Below, piece after piece: positions 6,483 to 14,439 of a DNA stretch of 17,623 nt. How positions within the stretch are numbered: position 1 is the stretch's first letter; the number at the start of each line of letters is the position of its first letter. The stretch comes from Candidatus Helarchaeota archaeon (GTDB lineage: Archaea; Asgardarchaeota; Lokiarchaeia; Helarchaeales; HEL-GB-A). Location: assembly GCA_013375455.1 (NCBI GenBank), contig JABXJT010000101.1, forward strand, positions 1-17,623. The letters run 5' to 3'. Position numbers and translations under genes: made by a program. The notes under the pieces are model-generated. The model was given only the letters and a program-made list of their open reading frames with translations. It ran no database searches and had not been told where the DNA came from.

Positions 6483-7736
6483 TTGAACGAAAAAGAAATA
6501 TTACAGAAGTTAAAGAAAAAAGAAATCCGTTTGCATGAAGTGGAGGAATATACTGAGGGAGATATCAATAAAGCGACCAAAATTAGGCGGAAATTTTTAG
6601 AAGAAATAACAAATACAAATTTGGAGAACATTGGTAGCTATTCTATTGATATATCGATGACAGCTGCACGAAATATTGAAAACCCTATTGGGATAGCATC
6701 TCTTCCCCTCGGTATTGCGGGTCCACTAAAGGTAAATGGAGAGGTCGCACAAGGAGAATTCTTTCTCCCACTTGCAACGACTGAAGGTGCCCTTGTTGCA
6801 TCTGTAAATCGCGGCTGCTCCGTGATAACGAAGTCGGGAGGCGCAACCGTGCGAGTTATTAAAAACCTGATGGCTCGCGCTCCTGTTTTGAAAATAATAG
6901 ACCCCCCTTTCGTAGAAAATGCTCAAAAATTAGTAAATTGGGTTCAAGAAAAATTAGAAGACCTCAAGAAATTGTTTTTAGAAGTAGATCAATTTGCATT
7001 TCTCAAAGAGATCCAAAGTTGGATCATAGGCAGAACCGTGTTTCTCAGGTTTCTCGTTTTTCCCGCTGATGCAATGGGCATGAACATGATAACTACGGGA
7101 TCTGAAAAGGCATGCCATTACATAGCAGAGAACTGCCCGGTTACGTGCGAATTAATAGCGACAAGTGGAAATATGTGCGTGGATAAGAAAGCCAGCGCTC
7201 TAAATTACATCCTCGGTCGTGGGAAAACGGTGCAGGCCGAAGTAATTTTAGAAAGAAAGCTGATCGTTGATGTATTAAAAACCACGCCTGAAGCAATGGA
7301 AGAGGTAGTATATCGGAAAATTTATCTCGGAACGGGACAAGCTGCAGCCTATGGATTGAACTCACATGTTGCTAACATCCTCGCAGCTATGTTCATTGCC
7401 ACGGGACAAGATCCAGCCCAAGTTGTTGAAGGGTCGATGGGAATCGTGAGTGCTGAAATTTTGGAAGATGGAAACCTATATTTCTCTTTATTGCTTCCTA
7501 GTCTTGAAATTGGGACGACTGGCGGTGGTACTCACCTTCCAACTCAGCGCGAGGCACTAAGTATAATGGATTGTTACGGATACTTCAAGGATCGTCCTGC
7601 CGGAATGAAAAGCCAGAAACTTGGTGAAATTATCACTGCGGCGGCACTCGCAGGAGAAGTAAGCCTCTGTGGAGCCCTTGCAGCAGGCCACCTAGCAAGT
7701 TCCCATGAGAGACTCGGTCGCGGCAAAAAGTCATAA
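6483..7736 (+). CDS. hmgA: HMG-CoA reductase (class I type)
   Basis: It reduces HMG-CoA to mevalonate with NAD(P)H, the committed step of the mevalonate route. Catalytic residues are all present: Glu101 in ATTEGALVASVNRG, the Lys of MCVDKKASALN (235/236), Asp310 in ATGQDPAQ and His408 in GHLASSHE. The cofactor-binding DAMGMNM (196-202) and GTTGGGTHLPTQ (344-355) are present too. Length (417 aa) fits archaeal enzymes, which lack the eukaryotic membrane anchor. The start is a TTG at 6483; an earlier ATG at 6472 is out of frame. It lies 15 nt after the HMG-CoA synthase fusion and 11 nt before IPP isomerase, so it is part of the same transcript. Confidence 0.96.
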   Translation: MNEKEILQKLKKKEIRLHEVEEYTEGDINKATKIRRKFLEEITNTNLENIGSYSIDISMTAARNIENPIGIASLPLGIAGPLKVNGEVAQGEFFLPLATTEGALVASVNRGCSVITKSGGATVRVIKNLMARAPVLKIIDPPFVENAQKLVNWVQEKLEDLKKLFLEVDQFAFLKEIQSWIIGRTVFLRFLVFPADAMGMNMITTGSEKACHYIAENCPVTCELIATSGNMCVDKKASALNYILGRGKTVQAEVILERKLIVDVLKTTPEAMEEVVYRKIYLGTGQAAAYGLNSHVANILAAMFIATGQDPAQVVEGSMGIVSAEILEDGNLYFSLLLPSLEIGTTGGGTHLPTQREALSIMDCYGYFKDRPAGMKSQKLGEIITAAALAGEVSLCGALAAGHLASSHERLGRGKKS

Positions 7737-7747
7737 TCAGTGGAGTT

Positions 7748-8830
7748 GTGAGAAAAATCAGTAAAAAAACTGAAAATCGTAAGCTGGACCACATCAAAAT
7801 CTGTTTAAAGGATGATGTAGAATTTAAAACGAAATCAGCCGGTTTTGAAGAAGTAGAACTGATTCATCAGAGTTTACCCGAACTTGATTACCAGAAGATT
7901 GACATGACCACGAAATTCTTGGGTAGGCAATTTGATTATCCAATTTTGATAAATGCGATGACAGGCGGGCATCCAGAAAGTGCAAAAGTAAATAAAACAC
8001 TAGCTCAATTTGCATCAGAATTTAATATTCCAATGGAAGTTGGGAGTCAAAGAGCAGCCATTGAAAATGTGGATTTGATAGGAACCTATAGAATCGCCCG
8101 GGAAGTTACAAAATCTGTGGGGGGCAATATTTTCTTAATTGGTAATATTGGGGGAGGGCAACTGGTCCAACATTATGGCATAGAAGAAGTACAAAAATGC
8201 ATTGAAATGATTGATGCCGATGCTTTAGCGATTCATCTCAACCCGCTCCAAGAAGCGCTTCAAAAAGAGGGTAATGTGAATTATCAAAATCTTCTAGGAA
8301 AAATAAAAGAAATAATTACACAAATAAAAGTTCCAATAATTATAAAAGAAACAGGGAATGGATTGAGTCAAGGCGCTTTAAAATCATTAAAAGATATAGG
8401 GGTTAAATATGTTGATGTAAGTGGTGCGGGAGGAACAAGTTGGGCAGCTGTTGAATCCTATCGCCACGGAAAGGATAATGAATTTGCAAAAATTGCAAAT
8501 AATTTTCGGGATTGGGGGATCCCAACGGTTGTTTCGACGATAATGGCGGTCAAAATTGGTTTGAACGTGATCTGCTCAGGTGGCATTAGGACAGGGATCG
8601 ATATTGCTAAGTCAATCGCTTGTGGAGCAGATATTGCGGGTATCGCTCTTCCATTTTTAGAGCACGCATTTCAAGAAGATTTAGATGGGTTAAGAGATCA
8701 GATGAAAATTTTCATTCGAGAGTTACAAACCAGTATGTTCCTCACAAAATCAGCCAATATAGAGAAAATGAAGACCGCAAAGAAGATTTTTCTTGGAAAA
8801 ATTAAAGAATGGATAGATGCTACTATATAG
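7748..8830 (+). CDS. fni: Isopentenyl-diphosphate delta-isomerase, type 2 (FMN-dependent)
   Basis: It interconverts IPP and DMAPP and so supplies the starter unit for chain elongation. The type 2 enzyme is a TIM-barrel flavoprotein unrelated to the type 1 isomerase. Diagnostic segments are RKLDHI (11-16), NAMTGG (69-74), EVGSQRAA (97-104), GNIGGGQ, HLNPLQE with the catalytic Gln168, KETGNG (200-205), VSGAGGTSW and the phosphate-binding SGGIRTGIDIAKSIA. Length (360 aa) is normal. The start is GTG at 7748; GGAG lies only 2 nt before it, an unusually tight spacing, but no other in-frame start precedes the conserved RKLDHI. It lies between the reductase and the UbiA prenyltransferase genes in the operon. 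Confidence 0.95.
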   Translation: MRKISKKTENRKLDHIKICLKDDVEFKTKSAGFEEVELIHQSLPELDYQKIDMTTKFLGRQFDYPILINAMTGGHPESAKVNKTLAQFASEFNIPMEVGSQRAAIENVDLIGTYRIAREVTKSVGGNIFLIGNIGGGQLVQHYGIEEVQKCIEMIDADALAIHLNPLQEALQKEGNVNYQNLLGKIKEIITQIKVPIIIKETGNGLSQGALKSLKDIGVKYVDVSGAGGTSWAAVESYRHGKDNEFAKIANNFRDWGIPTVVSTIMAVKIGLNVICSGGIRTGIDIAKSIACGADIAGIALPFLEHAFQEDLDGLRDQMKIFIRELQTSMFLTKSANIEKMKTAKKIFLGKIKEWIDATI

Positions 8831-8867
8831 CAAATCAATTAATAGATTTTAAATCATTAGAAACGGA

Positions 8868-9752
8868 ATGAGAAGAATGGAAGCAGTTAAAGGCTCTATA
8901 GAACTAATGCGTTTGCTAAATGGTTTTATGGTAGCAGTCGCAGTTCTAGTGGGAGCTATAGTTAGTAGTTCTAGCGGGAGCTTTAGTTACCATCCAGATT
9001 TCACGACAATTGCGATCTTATCGGCATTCTTTACAGCGACTTCCGGATATATTTTAAATGACTGGAAAGACGTAGAAATAGATAAAATTAACTGCCCAGA
9101 GCGAGCGATTCCTTCTGGGAAGGTTTCTAGAAATACGGCATTAGTGCTTGCGATAGTTTTTATGGCGGCGGGAGATATCATCATTTGGTTCACCAACTGG
9201 GAATGCATTTTAATAATGATGATTGGTTCTGTGTTAATTATAGCCTATTCCTTATGGCTTAAAAAAGCGGGATTCATCGGTAATTTAACGGTTGCCGTGC
9301 TTACTGGGTTCTGCCTGCTTGTTGGAGGAGCATCAGTCATCCCTCTCAATCCGCTCGCCCTTGGAATGGCAATGTGGCCCGCGTTATTGGCATTTTCACT
9401 TAATGTAGGGAGGGAAATAATGAAAGGGATCGATGATTACGAAGGAGATAAAGCAGAAGGGGCAAATACTCTAGCTGTTCTTTGGGGACGGAAAAAAGCG
9501 GCATGGACCGGAGTGGGGTTCCTTTCGATAACCGTTGCAATTTCGCCATTTCCCTTCCTTTTGGGATATTATAACATTCTCTATCTAGTTTTAGCTTTAA
9601 TCGTTGATGGAATATTAATTGTTGATAGTATACTTATTTTAAAGACCCCAACTTCTGAGATGGGGCATAATGTCAAACGGACCATCAAGTTTGCGGCATT
9701 TATTGGGTTATTAGCGTTTTTAGTGGGTATTCATGGGCTTATTTTGCCTTAA
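8868..9752 (+). CDS. UbiA-family prenyltransferase, probable digeranylgeranylglyceryl phosphate synthase
   Basis: An integral membrane prenyltransferase. In archaea this subfamily usually adds the second geranylgeranyl chain to geranylgeranylglyceryl phosphate, the second ether bond of the membrane lipid. The two Mg-diphosphate motifs are visible: NDWKDVEID (64-72) and DDYEGDKAEGANTL (189-202). Eight or nine hydrophobic helices fill the rest, as in the family. The subfamily is assigned from length (294 aa), the two motifs and the operon, which also makes the prenyl donor; related UbiA proteins that prenylate quinones or haem cannot be excluded. There are two candidate ATGs, 8868 and 8877, and neither has a clearly better ribosome binding site. 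It is the last gene of the operon, 37 nt after the isomerase. Confidence 0.88.
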   Translation: MRRMEAVKGSIELMRLLNGFMVAVAVLVGAIVSSSSGSFSYHPDFTTIAILSAFFTATSGYILNDWKDVEIDKINCPERAIPSGKVSRNTALVLAIVFMAAGDIIIWFTNWECILIMMIGSVLIIAYSLWLKKAGFIGNLTVAVLTGFCLLVGGASVIPLNPLALGMAMWPALLAFSLNVGREIMKGIDDYEGDKAEGANTLAVLWGRKKAAWTGVGFLSITVAISPFPFLLGYYNILYLVLALIVDGILIVDSILILKTPTSEMGHNVKRTIKFAAFIGLLAFLVGIHGLILP

Positions 9753-9771
9753 TTTGAGTAGGAATTAAAAA

Positions 9772-9793
9772 TAAGGGTTGTATAAAAACCTTA
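9772..9793. terminator. Weak hairpin between convergent genes, possible transcription end
   Basis: TAAGG (9772-9776) pairs with CCTTA (9789-9793), extended by GTT/AAC with a bulge. T-rich DNA lies on both sides. It sits between the end of the mevalonate operon and the end of the convergent GTPase relic and could stop either transcript. Confidence 0.3.
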
Positions 9794-9814
9794 CTTGTCT
9801 ATTCTTTATCACGA

Positions 9815-10330
9815 CTACTTTTCCGTTATTATTTTTCTAAGTACTTCTAGCAGACAATCAGATAAAGCGTCTATATTAATTCCTTCCTTCGCCGAAACCT
9901 CTATGAAATCTACCAGTTCGTACTCCTCCATAAATTTACTTATCATCTCTCCATTTAGCGCTAAGTGGTACCCTTTATCAATTTTATAGCTGATTAAAAT
10001 AACGGGTACATTTAGACAGTTCTCCCGAATCATCTTCATCCACCCGTTTAGGTTAACGAATGACTGTATCCTGCTACAATCAAACCCGAGCAGGACGCAA
10101 TTAGCCCCCTCAAAAAAGATGGGGTGCATGAATCTAAACTGATCTTGCCCTCCAAAATCCCATAACTGTAGCACGAACTGTTTTCCTTTATATGTTACTT
10201 CCTTCACGAAGAAGTCTAGGCCCACCGTTAACTTGTGGTCGAAGTAACTACTTCCACAGTAGACATCGAGAAGCGTAGTTTACCCTATGCCCCCATCTCC
10301 CACGGTTGCAATTTTAAAGAAATATGACAC
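9815..10330 (-). pseudogene. Ras-like small GTPase interrupted by a stop at the P-loop lysine
   Basis: Read from a GTG at 10330 to the stop at 9815, this is a full-length small GTPase of 171 codons (MSYFFKIATVGDGGIG, stop, TTLLDVY). One in-frame TAA (10280-10282) sits exactly where the invariant P-loop Lys of GxxxxGK[ST] should be; AAA to TAA is one base change. The rest is a normal Ras/Rab/Arf-like fold: TVGLDFFVKEV (switch I Thr), LQLWDFGGQDQFR (G3), and VSAKEG (G5). The G4 motif NKxD reads YKID, so the base-recognising Asn is also lost. Two independent key losses favour a decaying gene over a sequencing error. Reinitiation at the GTG at 10225 would give a P-loop-less 136-residue protein. 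It lies 25 nt downstream of the longin-like gene, a pairing common in Asgard archaea. Confidence 0.8.
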
Positions 10331-10355
10331 TTCTCACTTCACCGCGCTCTGCACT

Positions 10356-10649
10356 TCAATAGAAAACCGTTCTCAATCGATGTAGGGACGCTCTCTTCTT
10401 CTTTTCCATCTTCGCATCCATTAGTGCGAATATACTCAATTCAAAAGTTGAATAATTTTTAAAGAGACAGCAGAGGTCATGATCATTTGATTGAAAGAAG
10501 ATATCTTGTGCGCCACCCAGCACTTCTTTAGAAAAAGAACCAATAGCTGCCAAGAAAGGCTCCATTAAGCTTTCATCGCAGTCCTCCTCTATCTTTACGG
10601 TGACCATTGGTTTGCCACTCATAACAATACTAACGGCTTTTACACCCAT
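10356..10649 (-). CDS. Small longin/roadblock-like protein, partner of the small GTPase
   Basis: A product of about 97 residues whose order of elements looks like a longin/roadblock-type alpha-beta domain: two beta strands (VKAVSIVMSGKPMVTVKI), an acidic turn, a helix (LMEPFLAAIGSFSKEVLGG), then strands (QDIFFQSNDHDLCCLF, STFELSIFALMDA) and a basic C-terminal helix. Proteins of this shape act as platforms or regulators of small GTPases, and the next gene is a Ras-like GTPase, in line with that role. The frame continues to an ATG at 10718, but I use the ATG at 10649: the domain begins there, GAGG lies 11 nt before it, and a TATA-like AAATATTT near 10736 would put the transcript start inside the longer reading. 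The C-terminus is short, so a truncation is possible. The family call rests on pattern, not on a diagnostic motif. Confidence 0.55.
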   Translation of the reverse strand: MGVKAVSIVMSGKPMVTVKIEEDCDESLMEPFLAAIGSFSKEVLGGAQDIFFQSNDHDLCCLFKNYSTFELSIFALMDAKMEKKKRASLHRLRTVFY

Positions 10650-10746
10650 AATCGGTGGTTCCTCAGCTTTACAACCGTCCATCAAGCACATTCTCCTTAA
10701 TATAAATTTTCCATCCACATTAAAGTAAGGGAAATATTTGAATGTG

Positions 10747-10825
10747 ATGAATTAGTTCTCATTTATTGGGATGAATTAGTTCTCCTTAATTTCTTGAATG
10801 AAATGAATTAGTTCTCCTTAATTTC
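10747..10825. repeat. Three direct repeats upstream of the longin/GTPase genes
   Basis: ATGAATTAGTTCTC occurs at 10747-10760, 10771-10784 and 10803-10816. In the last two copies the identity extends through CTTAATTTC to 23 bp (10771-10793 and 10803-10825). The starts are 24 and 32 bp apart. The array fills the gap upstream of the longin-like gene and downstream of the small membrane protein gene, on the promoter side of the former, so it may be an operator array or a small tandem expansion. Confidence 0.8.
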
Positions 10826-10837
10826 AGTTGCAACGTG

Positions 10838-10848
10838 AAAAAAAAAAA
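10838..10848 (-). terminator. T11 run downstream of the small membrane protein gene
   Basis: Eleven consecutive A on the plus strand give a T11 run on the transcript strand, 6 nt after the stop of the membrane protein gene at 10855. A plain T-run is the usual intrinsic termination signal in archaea. Confidence 0.55.
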
Positions 10849-10854
10849 GGAATT

Positions 10855-11292
10855 TTAATATTTTTCGTCACGGCTATTTAAAATTAGTAGAGAGCCCAGA
10901 AAGATCAGGAATCCCTCAAAGGCAAAATGCCAAATAATACCTGACCCCTGGAGTGTAAAAGTACCCCACCCAGTTATATATTCTAAACCCGACAGGCGAT
11001 AAAACCAAAAACCTACGTCTGTAGATGCATATCCTGCAAGGGAAAGAATGAGGGGCATTATAAATGCTATTATTCCTGCGAATAATGTAAGCGCGCCTCC
11101 ACCACCTTTAGAGGCCATCGCCAAAATGCCCCCCACCATGGCGAGGATTACAACTATTAAATTAACAATCCAGCGAATTATTTGGCGTTCGATACCATAC
11201 GCAAATACATCAGTATACATTATAACCGCGACTAAAATTAAAATACCACCAATCAAGGCGAACAATCCGCCGATTACTCTTCCTGCACCCAT
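10855..11292 (-). CDS. Small four-helix membrane protein of unknown function
   Basis: A hydrophobic protein of 145 residues with four membrane helices: GGLFALIGGILILVAVIMY, IIRWIVNLIVVILAMVGGIL, ALTLFAGIIAFIMPLILSLAG and HFAFEGFLIFLGSLLIL. A Gly-rich SKGGGG loop lies between helices two and three, and an aromatic outer loop (GFWFYRLSGLEYITGWGTF) between three and four. I do not recognise the family. The start is ATG with AAGGTAAG upstream. A separate transcript is likely: a T-run follows the ABC permease gene upstream of it and another T-run follows its own stop. Confidence 0.75.
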   Translation of the reverse strand: MGAGRVIGGLFALIGGILILVAVIMYTDVFAYGIERQIIRWIVNLIVVILAMVGGILAMASKGGGGALTLFAGIIAFIMPLILSLAGYASTDVGFWFYRLSGLEYITGWGTFTLQGSGIIWHFAFEGFLIFLGSLLILNSRDEKY

Positions 11293-11401
11293 TATCTCTT
11301 ACCTTCTTTATTGAATTGTTTATGTTACATCTTTCTCTAATCTCATATGAAAATCAAATTAAAATGAGAAAGTAGAATTGAAATAAAAATTTTGGGGGAT
11401 T

Positions 11402-11409
11402 AAAAAAAA
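11402..11409 (-). terminator. T8 run downstream of the ABC permease gene
   Basis: Eight consecutive A on the plus strand, read as T8 on the transcript strand, lie about 32 nt after the permease stop and before the next minus-strand gene. Confidence 0.45.
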
Positions 11410-11440
11410 GGGAGTAGGTCGTTATTAATTACTTATAGTA

Positions 11441-13324
11441 TTAGGGAATATCCTTTCTTTGAATATAGAACGTTGAGAGGGCGAGGCACGCGATGGTAAT
11501 GCAAGAGAGAATTAAGATGATTTGTATTGGAGTAATTTCTAGTGGAGTAATTGTAATACCAAATAAGATTCCGTAATTGGAACTCATAGACCCGAAGACC
11601 CCACCGCCCGAAGCGACCCAACTGCCGCCTAAAGATTCATAGTAATATGTAAAAGAAAAGAGTAGAGGCAATTCGTTTCGTGTCAATATAGGAAGAAACA
11701 TAGTGATGACAGGGACGACCATTAACAGTATGATAGGTACGACAATCGTAAGCCCAGGTTTGTTAAATACCGTTGAGCAGAGAATGACGATTGCTGTTAA
11801 GGGGATGAGTGCCGAGAGTCCAATAATAAAAACATAACCGCCCATCGAAAGAAGGTCAGGGATATAGATAGGATCAATGAATGCGATCCCACCTAGGACG
11901 AATGAAATAGTTGTTGAGATCACCACTAAAAGAATAATTACTAGAAAAGAAATAGTTTTACCCCAGAGGAATTCCCAGCGCCTCACTGGTTTGCTTAAAA
12001 ACCACGATAAAGAGCCATCCTTCTTTGCTTTAACCACAGCCCCCATTCCGAATATGATGCTAAAGGCTAAACCAAAGTACGTGAGGAACATCGTAAAAAT
12101 CATATTTACTAAGCGCCGAATACTATCGATTGAGGTGGGACTAGCTCCGGATAGACTATTAAAAATGAAGAACACTATTATTCCTGGAACGGCGCCGAGG
12201 GCAACGAAGATTAATAGTTTTATTTTGCTATCGCCTATCTCTTTCTTGAAGATTGTTCCCAGAGCACTCTGATATCCGTGGCGCTGCTTGTATTTTAGTA
12301 ACATGATGGCAGCCACAATTATTCCTGCTATAATTCCAATAACAATCCAGAATTCAAACCAGGGGAATGTTGGATATTCGATAATTTCTACGCTGATAGT
12401 TGTAGTATAATTATTTCCACTACTATCAATAGAAACAAGTGAAATATTATGCAAGCCAGTCTCCGTGATATTAATCTGTAAGCTACCTGAAAAATAGTCG
12501 AAGAATCCAGAGCCATTAATAGATGCATAGAATTGCTCATCTAGATATATTTCAAAGGTCAGATTCATGAACCCATCAATGATAGGACTCTCCCACCCCT
12601 GCCAAGTGAGATTGACTGTACGTTGAGCTGTAGAATAGGGGGTAAAATTCATGGTAATAAAATCGAAGCTAAGCGGACCTGTGATTGTGTTGAAAGGAAG
12701 AGCTGAATCACTTAAGGTTAGGTAACTTGAATTGTTTATATAGGTCGTAGATAATCCATTTAACAATATAAGAGATATCTGAGAATTTAAAATCTGGATG
12801 TACCCCCCAATTCCAAACTCGTTAACTTGCCCGAGAGTACTATTTGAAATGGTTATATTTGCAAAATCGAATTTCCAGATTGCAGTGATTCCAGTATCGC
12901 ATTGAGTTAGGTTCAACAATGATGAATCACGGCATTCGATTGTACCTCCAACAGTGGAATTTTCAAGATAGGTTGATGAAGAATCGGATGTGACAACGTT
13001 TCCAGTAACATTAGAGCCTTGAAAGAGGCGTAGGATACCTGTATTGAAGATATAGATGCTGCCTTGAACAGTTGAATTAATGAGCGTTACATTAGCAGTT
13101 TTCATGATGAGGATATTATCTGCAATGGTCTGGTTTTCGATTATTATAGTACCGATTTCGTAGGTTACGCTCGCCTCGAGCGGAGTAGAAGTATTGGGCG
13201 TCGAGTCATGCGGCGGAAGTGCGAAAAGTGAGATTTGTTGTATGAAAAGGCAAAAAAGAAACAGCATCGAGAAAATAAGGACAGGTGTTCTAAGCTTTTT
13301 GAGTCTTGGCATTAATTTACGCAC
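11441..13324 (-). CDS. ABC-2 type permease with a large beta-helix-like outer domain
   Basis: The membrane subunit of an ABC exporter partnered by the ATPase encoded just upstream. The 627 residues divide into: a hydrophobic segment (14-36, signal or anchor); an outer domain (about 40-215) of short repeats such as LINSTVQGSI, LENSTVGGTI and ISNSTLGQV, resembling a right-handed beta-helix; an Ig-like beta domain (about 235-315); a membrane helix (FEFWIVIGIIAGIIVAAIML); and an ABC-2 permease core with about six helices, including the cytoplasmic SLSWFLSKPVRRWEFLWGK between helices, a hallmark of these permeases. The outer part holds about 17 N-x-S/T sequons between residues 44 and 305, suiting archaeal N-glycosylation. 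The start ATG overlaps the ATPase gene by 8 nt; an ATG at 13312 is an alternative. A T-run follows the gene. Substrate unknown. Confidence 0.82.
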   Translation of the reverse strand: MRKLMPRLKKLRTPVLIFSMLFLFCLFIQQISLFALPPHDSTPNTSTPLEASVTYEIGTIIIENQTIADNILIMKTANVTLINSTVQGSIYIFNTGILRLFQGSNVTGNVVTSDSSSTYLENSTVGGTIECRDSSLLNLTQCDTGITAIWKFDFANITISNSTLGQVNEFGIGGYIQILNSQISLILLNGLSTTYINNSSYLTLSDSALPFNTITGPLSFDFITMNFTPYSTAQRTVNLTWQGWESPIIDGFMNLTFEIYLDEQFYASINGSGFFDYFSGSLQINITETGLHNISLVSIDSSGNNYTTTISVEIIEYPTFPWFEFWIVIGIIAGIIVAAIMLLKYKQRHGYQSALGTIFKKEIGDSKIKLLIFVALGAVPGIIVFFIFNSLSGASPTSIDSIRRLVNMIFTMFLTYFGLAFSIIFGMGAVVKAKKDGSLSWFLSKPVRRWEFLWGKTISFLVIILLVVISTTISFVLGGIAFIDPIYIPDLLSMGGYVFIIGLSALIPLTAIVILCSTVFNKPGLTIVVPIILLMVVPVITMFLPILTRNELPLLFSFTYYYESLGGSWVASGGGVFGSMSSNYGILFGITITPLEITPIQIILILSCITIACLALSTFYIQRKDIP

Positions 13325-14264
13325 TTTTCAAACCCTCCGGATTTTCTTCTGATTCTATCGCTTTTATGAAGATTTGTTCAATCTCCAATCCTGAAGCGCG
13401 GAATTGGATAACGGGAATATTATTTTGAAGGGAAACTTTTGCGATTGTTTCCCAAATACCTTCCTTATTATCAGTTTCTACAACTAAAACATCAACTTCT
13501 TCTGTCATTTTTGTAACCAGAGGAGCAAGAGCAGATCGAAATAGCTCATGATTTGGACTAATTTTAATCAGTCTCGTTCCCAATGCCTTATTTAACTCTT
13601 CTATCGTTCCTGCCATTATCAAATGTCCATGGTCGATGATCCCAATGGAGTCGGCATTCATCTTTTGGACTTCAGGGAGGATATGTGTGGAAATAAACAT
13701 CGTTTTCCCTTCCTGGCGAAGCGTTTTGAGGAGAGTAATCATTTGATTTCGACCAAGCGGGTCAAGATTTGAGGTAATCTCGTCCAATATCAGGAGGTCA
13801 GGGTCGTTCATCAGAGCTTGAGCAATACCAATTCGCTGTTTCATTCCAGCAGAGTATTTAATGATGGGGCGATTTTTTGCTTCAGTTAAATCAACAAGGT
13901 GCAATAATTCGCTTATCCGCTTCTTAAGTTCCTGCTTAGGCATGTGAAAGATGGAGCCTATATATTCTAGCATTCCTTCGCCGGTCATACCCATAAAATA
14001 GGTTGGATGTTCAGGTACATACCCGATACGCTTATGGATGTATATCCCATCTTTCCCTCTAATATCTTCACCAAAAAGTTCTATATATCCTTTCGTTGGG
14101 AAGAGCGAACCTATCAGCATTTTTATTGTGGTGGTTTTACCCGCACCGTTCGGTCCTAAAAATCCATAGATGCCACCGGTCACCTTTAAATTGAGCTCAT
14201 CCACTGCAACCGTTCTACCAAATACTTTTGTAATTCCAAAAGTTTCGATTATAGCTTCCTTCAA
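13317..14264 (-). CDS. ABC transporter ATP-binding protein (DrrA/CcmA-like, ABC-2 exporter)
   Basis: The ATPase subunit that powers the beta-helix permease encoded downstream. Motifs: Walker A GPNGAGKT (37-44), a Q-loop region reading GYVPEHP with Glu in place of Gln (81-87), signature YSAGMKQ (137-143), Walker B LLILDE (157-162) followed by ITSNLDP instead of the usual PTxGLDP, and the switch His in STHILPE (194). A C-terminal domain of about 90 residues carries EIEQIFIKAIE, as in antibiotic- or lipid-type exporters of this class. The start is TTG at 14264, supported by GAGGT 8 nt upstream and a TATA element upstream of that. The stop overlaps the permease start by 8 nt, so the two are translationally coupled. 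Confidence 0.93.
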   Translation of the reverse strand: MKEAIIETFGITKVFGRTVAVDELNLKVTGGIYGFLGPNGAGKTTTIKMLIGSLFPTKGYIELFGEDIRGKDGIYIHKRIGYVPEHPTYFMGMTGEGMLEYIGSIFHMPKQELKKRISELLHLVDLTEAKNRPIIKYSAGMKQRIGIAQALMNDPDLLILDEITSNLDPLGRNQMITLLKTLRQEGKTMFISTHILPEVQKMNADSIGIIDHGHLIMAGTIEELNKALGTRLIKISPNHELFRSALAPLVTKMTEEVDVLVVETDNKEGIWETIAKVSLQNNIPVIQFRASGLEIEQIFIKAIESEENPEGLKSA

Positions 14265-14272
14265 AATGAATT

Positions 14273-14307
14273 ACCTCGATCTATCGATTTAAAAATAAAA
14301 TATATTT
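14273..14307 (-). promoter_or_regulatory. Promoter and ribosome binding site of the ABC operon
   Basis: On the minus strand AAATATATTT (about 14307-14298) forms a TATA element, and GAGGT (14277-14273) lies 8 nt before the TTG start at 14264. The spacing predicts a start site near 14278 and a very short leader. The ribosome binding site decides the non-ATG start. Confidence 0.5.
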
Positions 14308-14397
14308 AGTCATAGAAATAAATTCGGAATTATAAACCTTTCAGTTAATATTATTGATTAGCATTTAACTCTAACAGCTGAAAAAAAATCACAAACA

Positions 14398-14403
14398 TTT
14401 AAA
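14398..14403 (+). promoter_or_regulatory. TATA-like element of the seven-helix membrane gene
   Basis: TTTAAA about 40 nt before the ATG at 14440. A start site near 14426 would leave a short leader; no clear ribosome binding site precedes the ATG, so near-leaderless translation is likely. Confidence 0.4.
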
Positions 14404-14439
14404 GGAAGATTCGCCGATATATGAGTTCGGGTATTCAAA

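Noticed and set aside
9815..10225. A 136-residue GTPase starting at the GTG at 10225
   Set aside because: Coding continues in frame upstream through the P-loop to 10330, so this start is only what remains after an in-frame stop.
10280..10282. Stop-codon recoding at the P-loop codon
   Set aside because: Pyrrolysine uses TAG and selenocysteine TGA; this codon is TAA, and no recoding element is visible.
10747..10825. Possible CRISPR array
   Set aside because: Only three short repeats with 10-18 nt gaps; no cas gene and no unique 30-40 nt spacers.
11877..12272. Plus-strand frame of 131 codons opposite the ABC permease
   Set aside because: Composition is that of the antisense of hydrophobic codons; the minus strand encodes a recognisable permease core.
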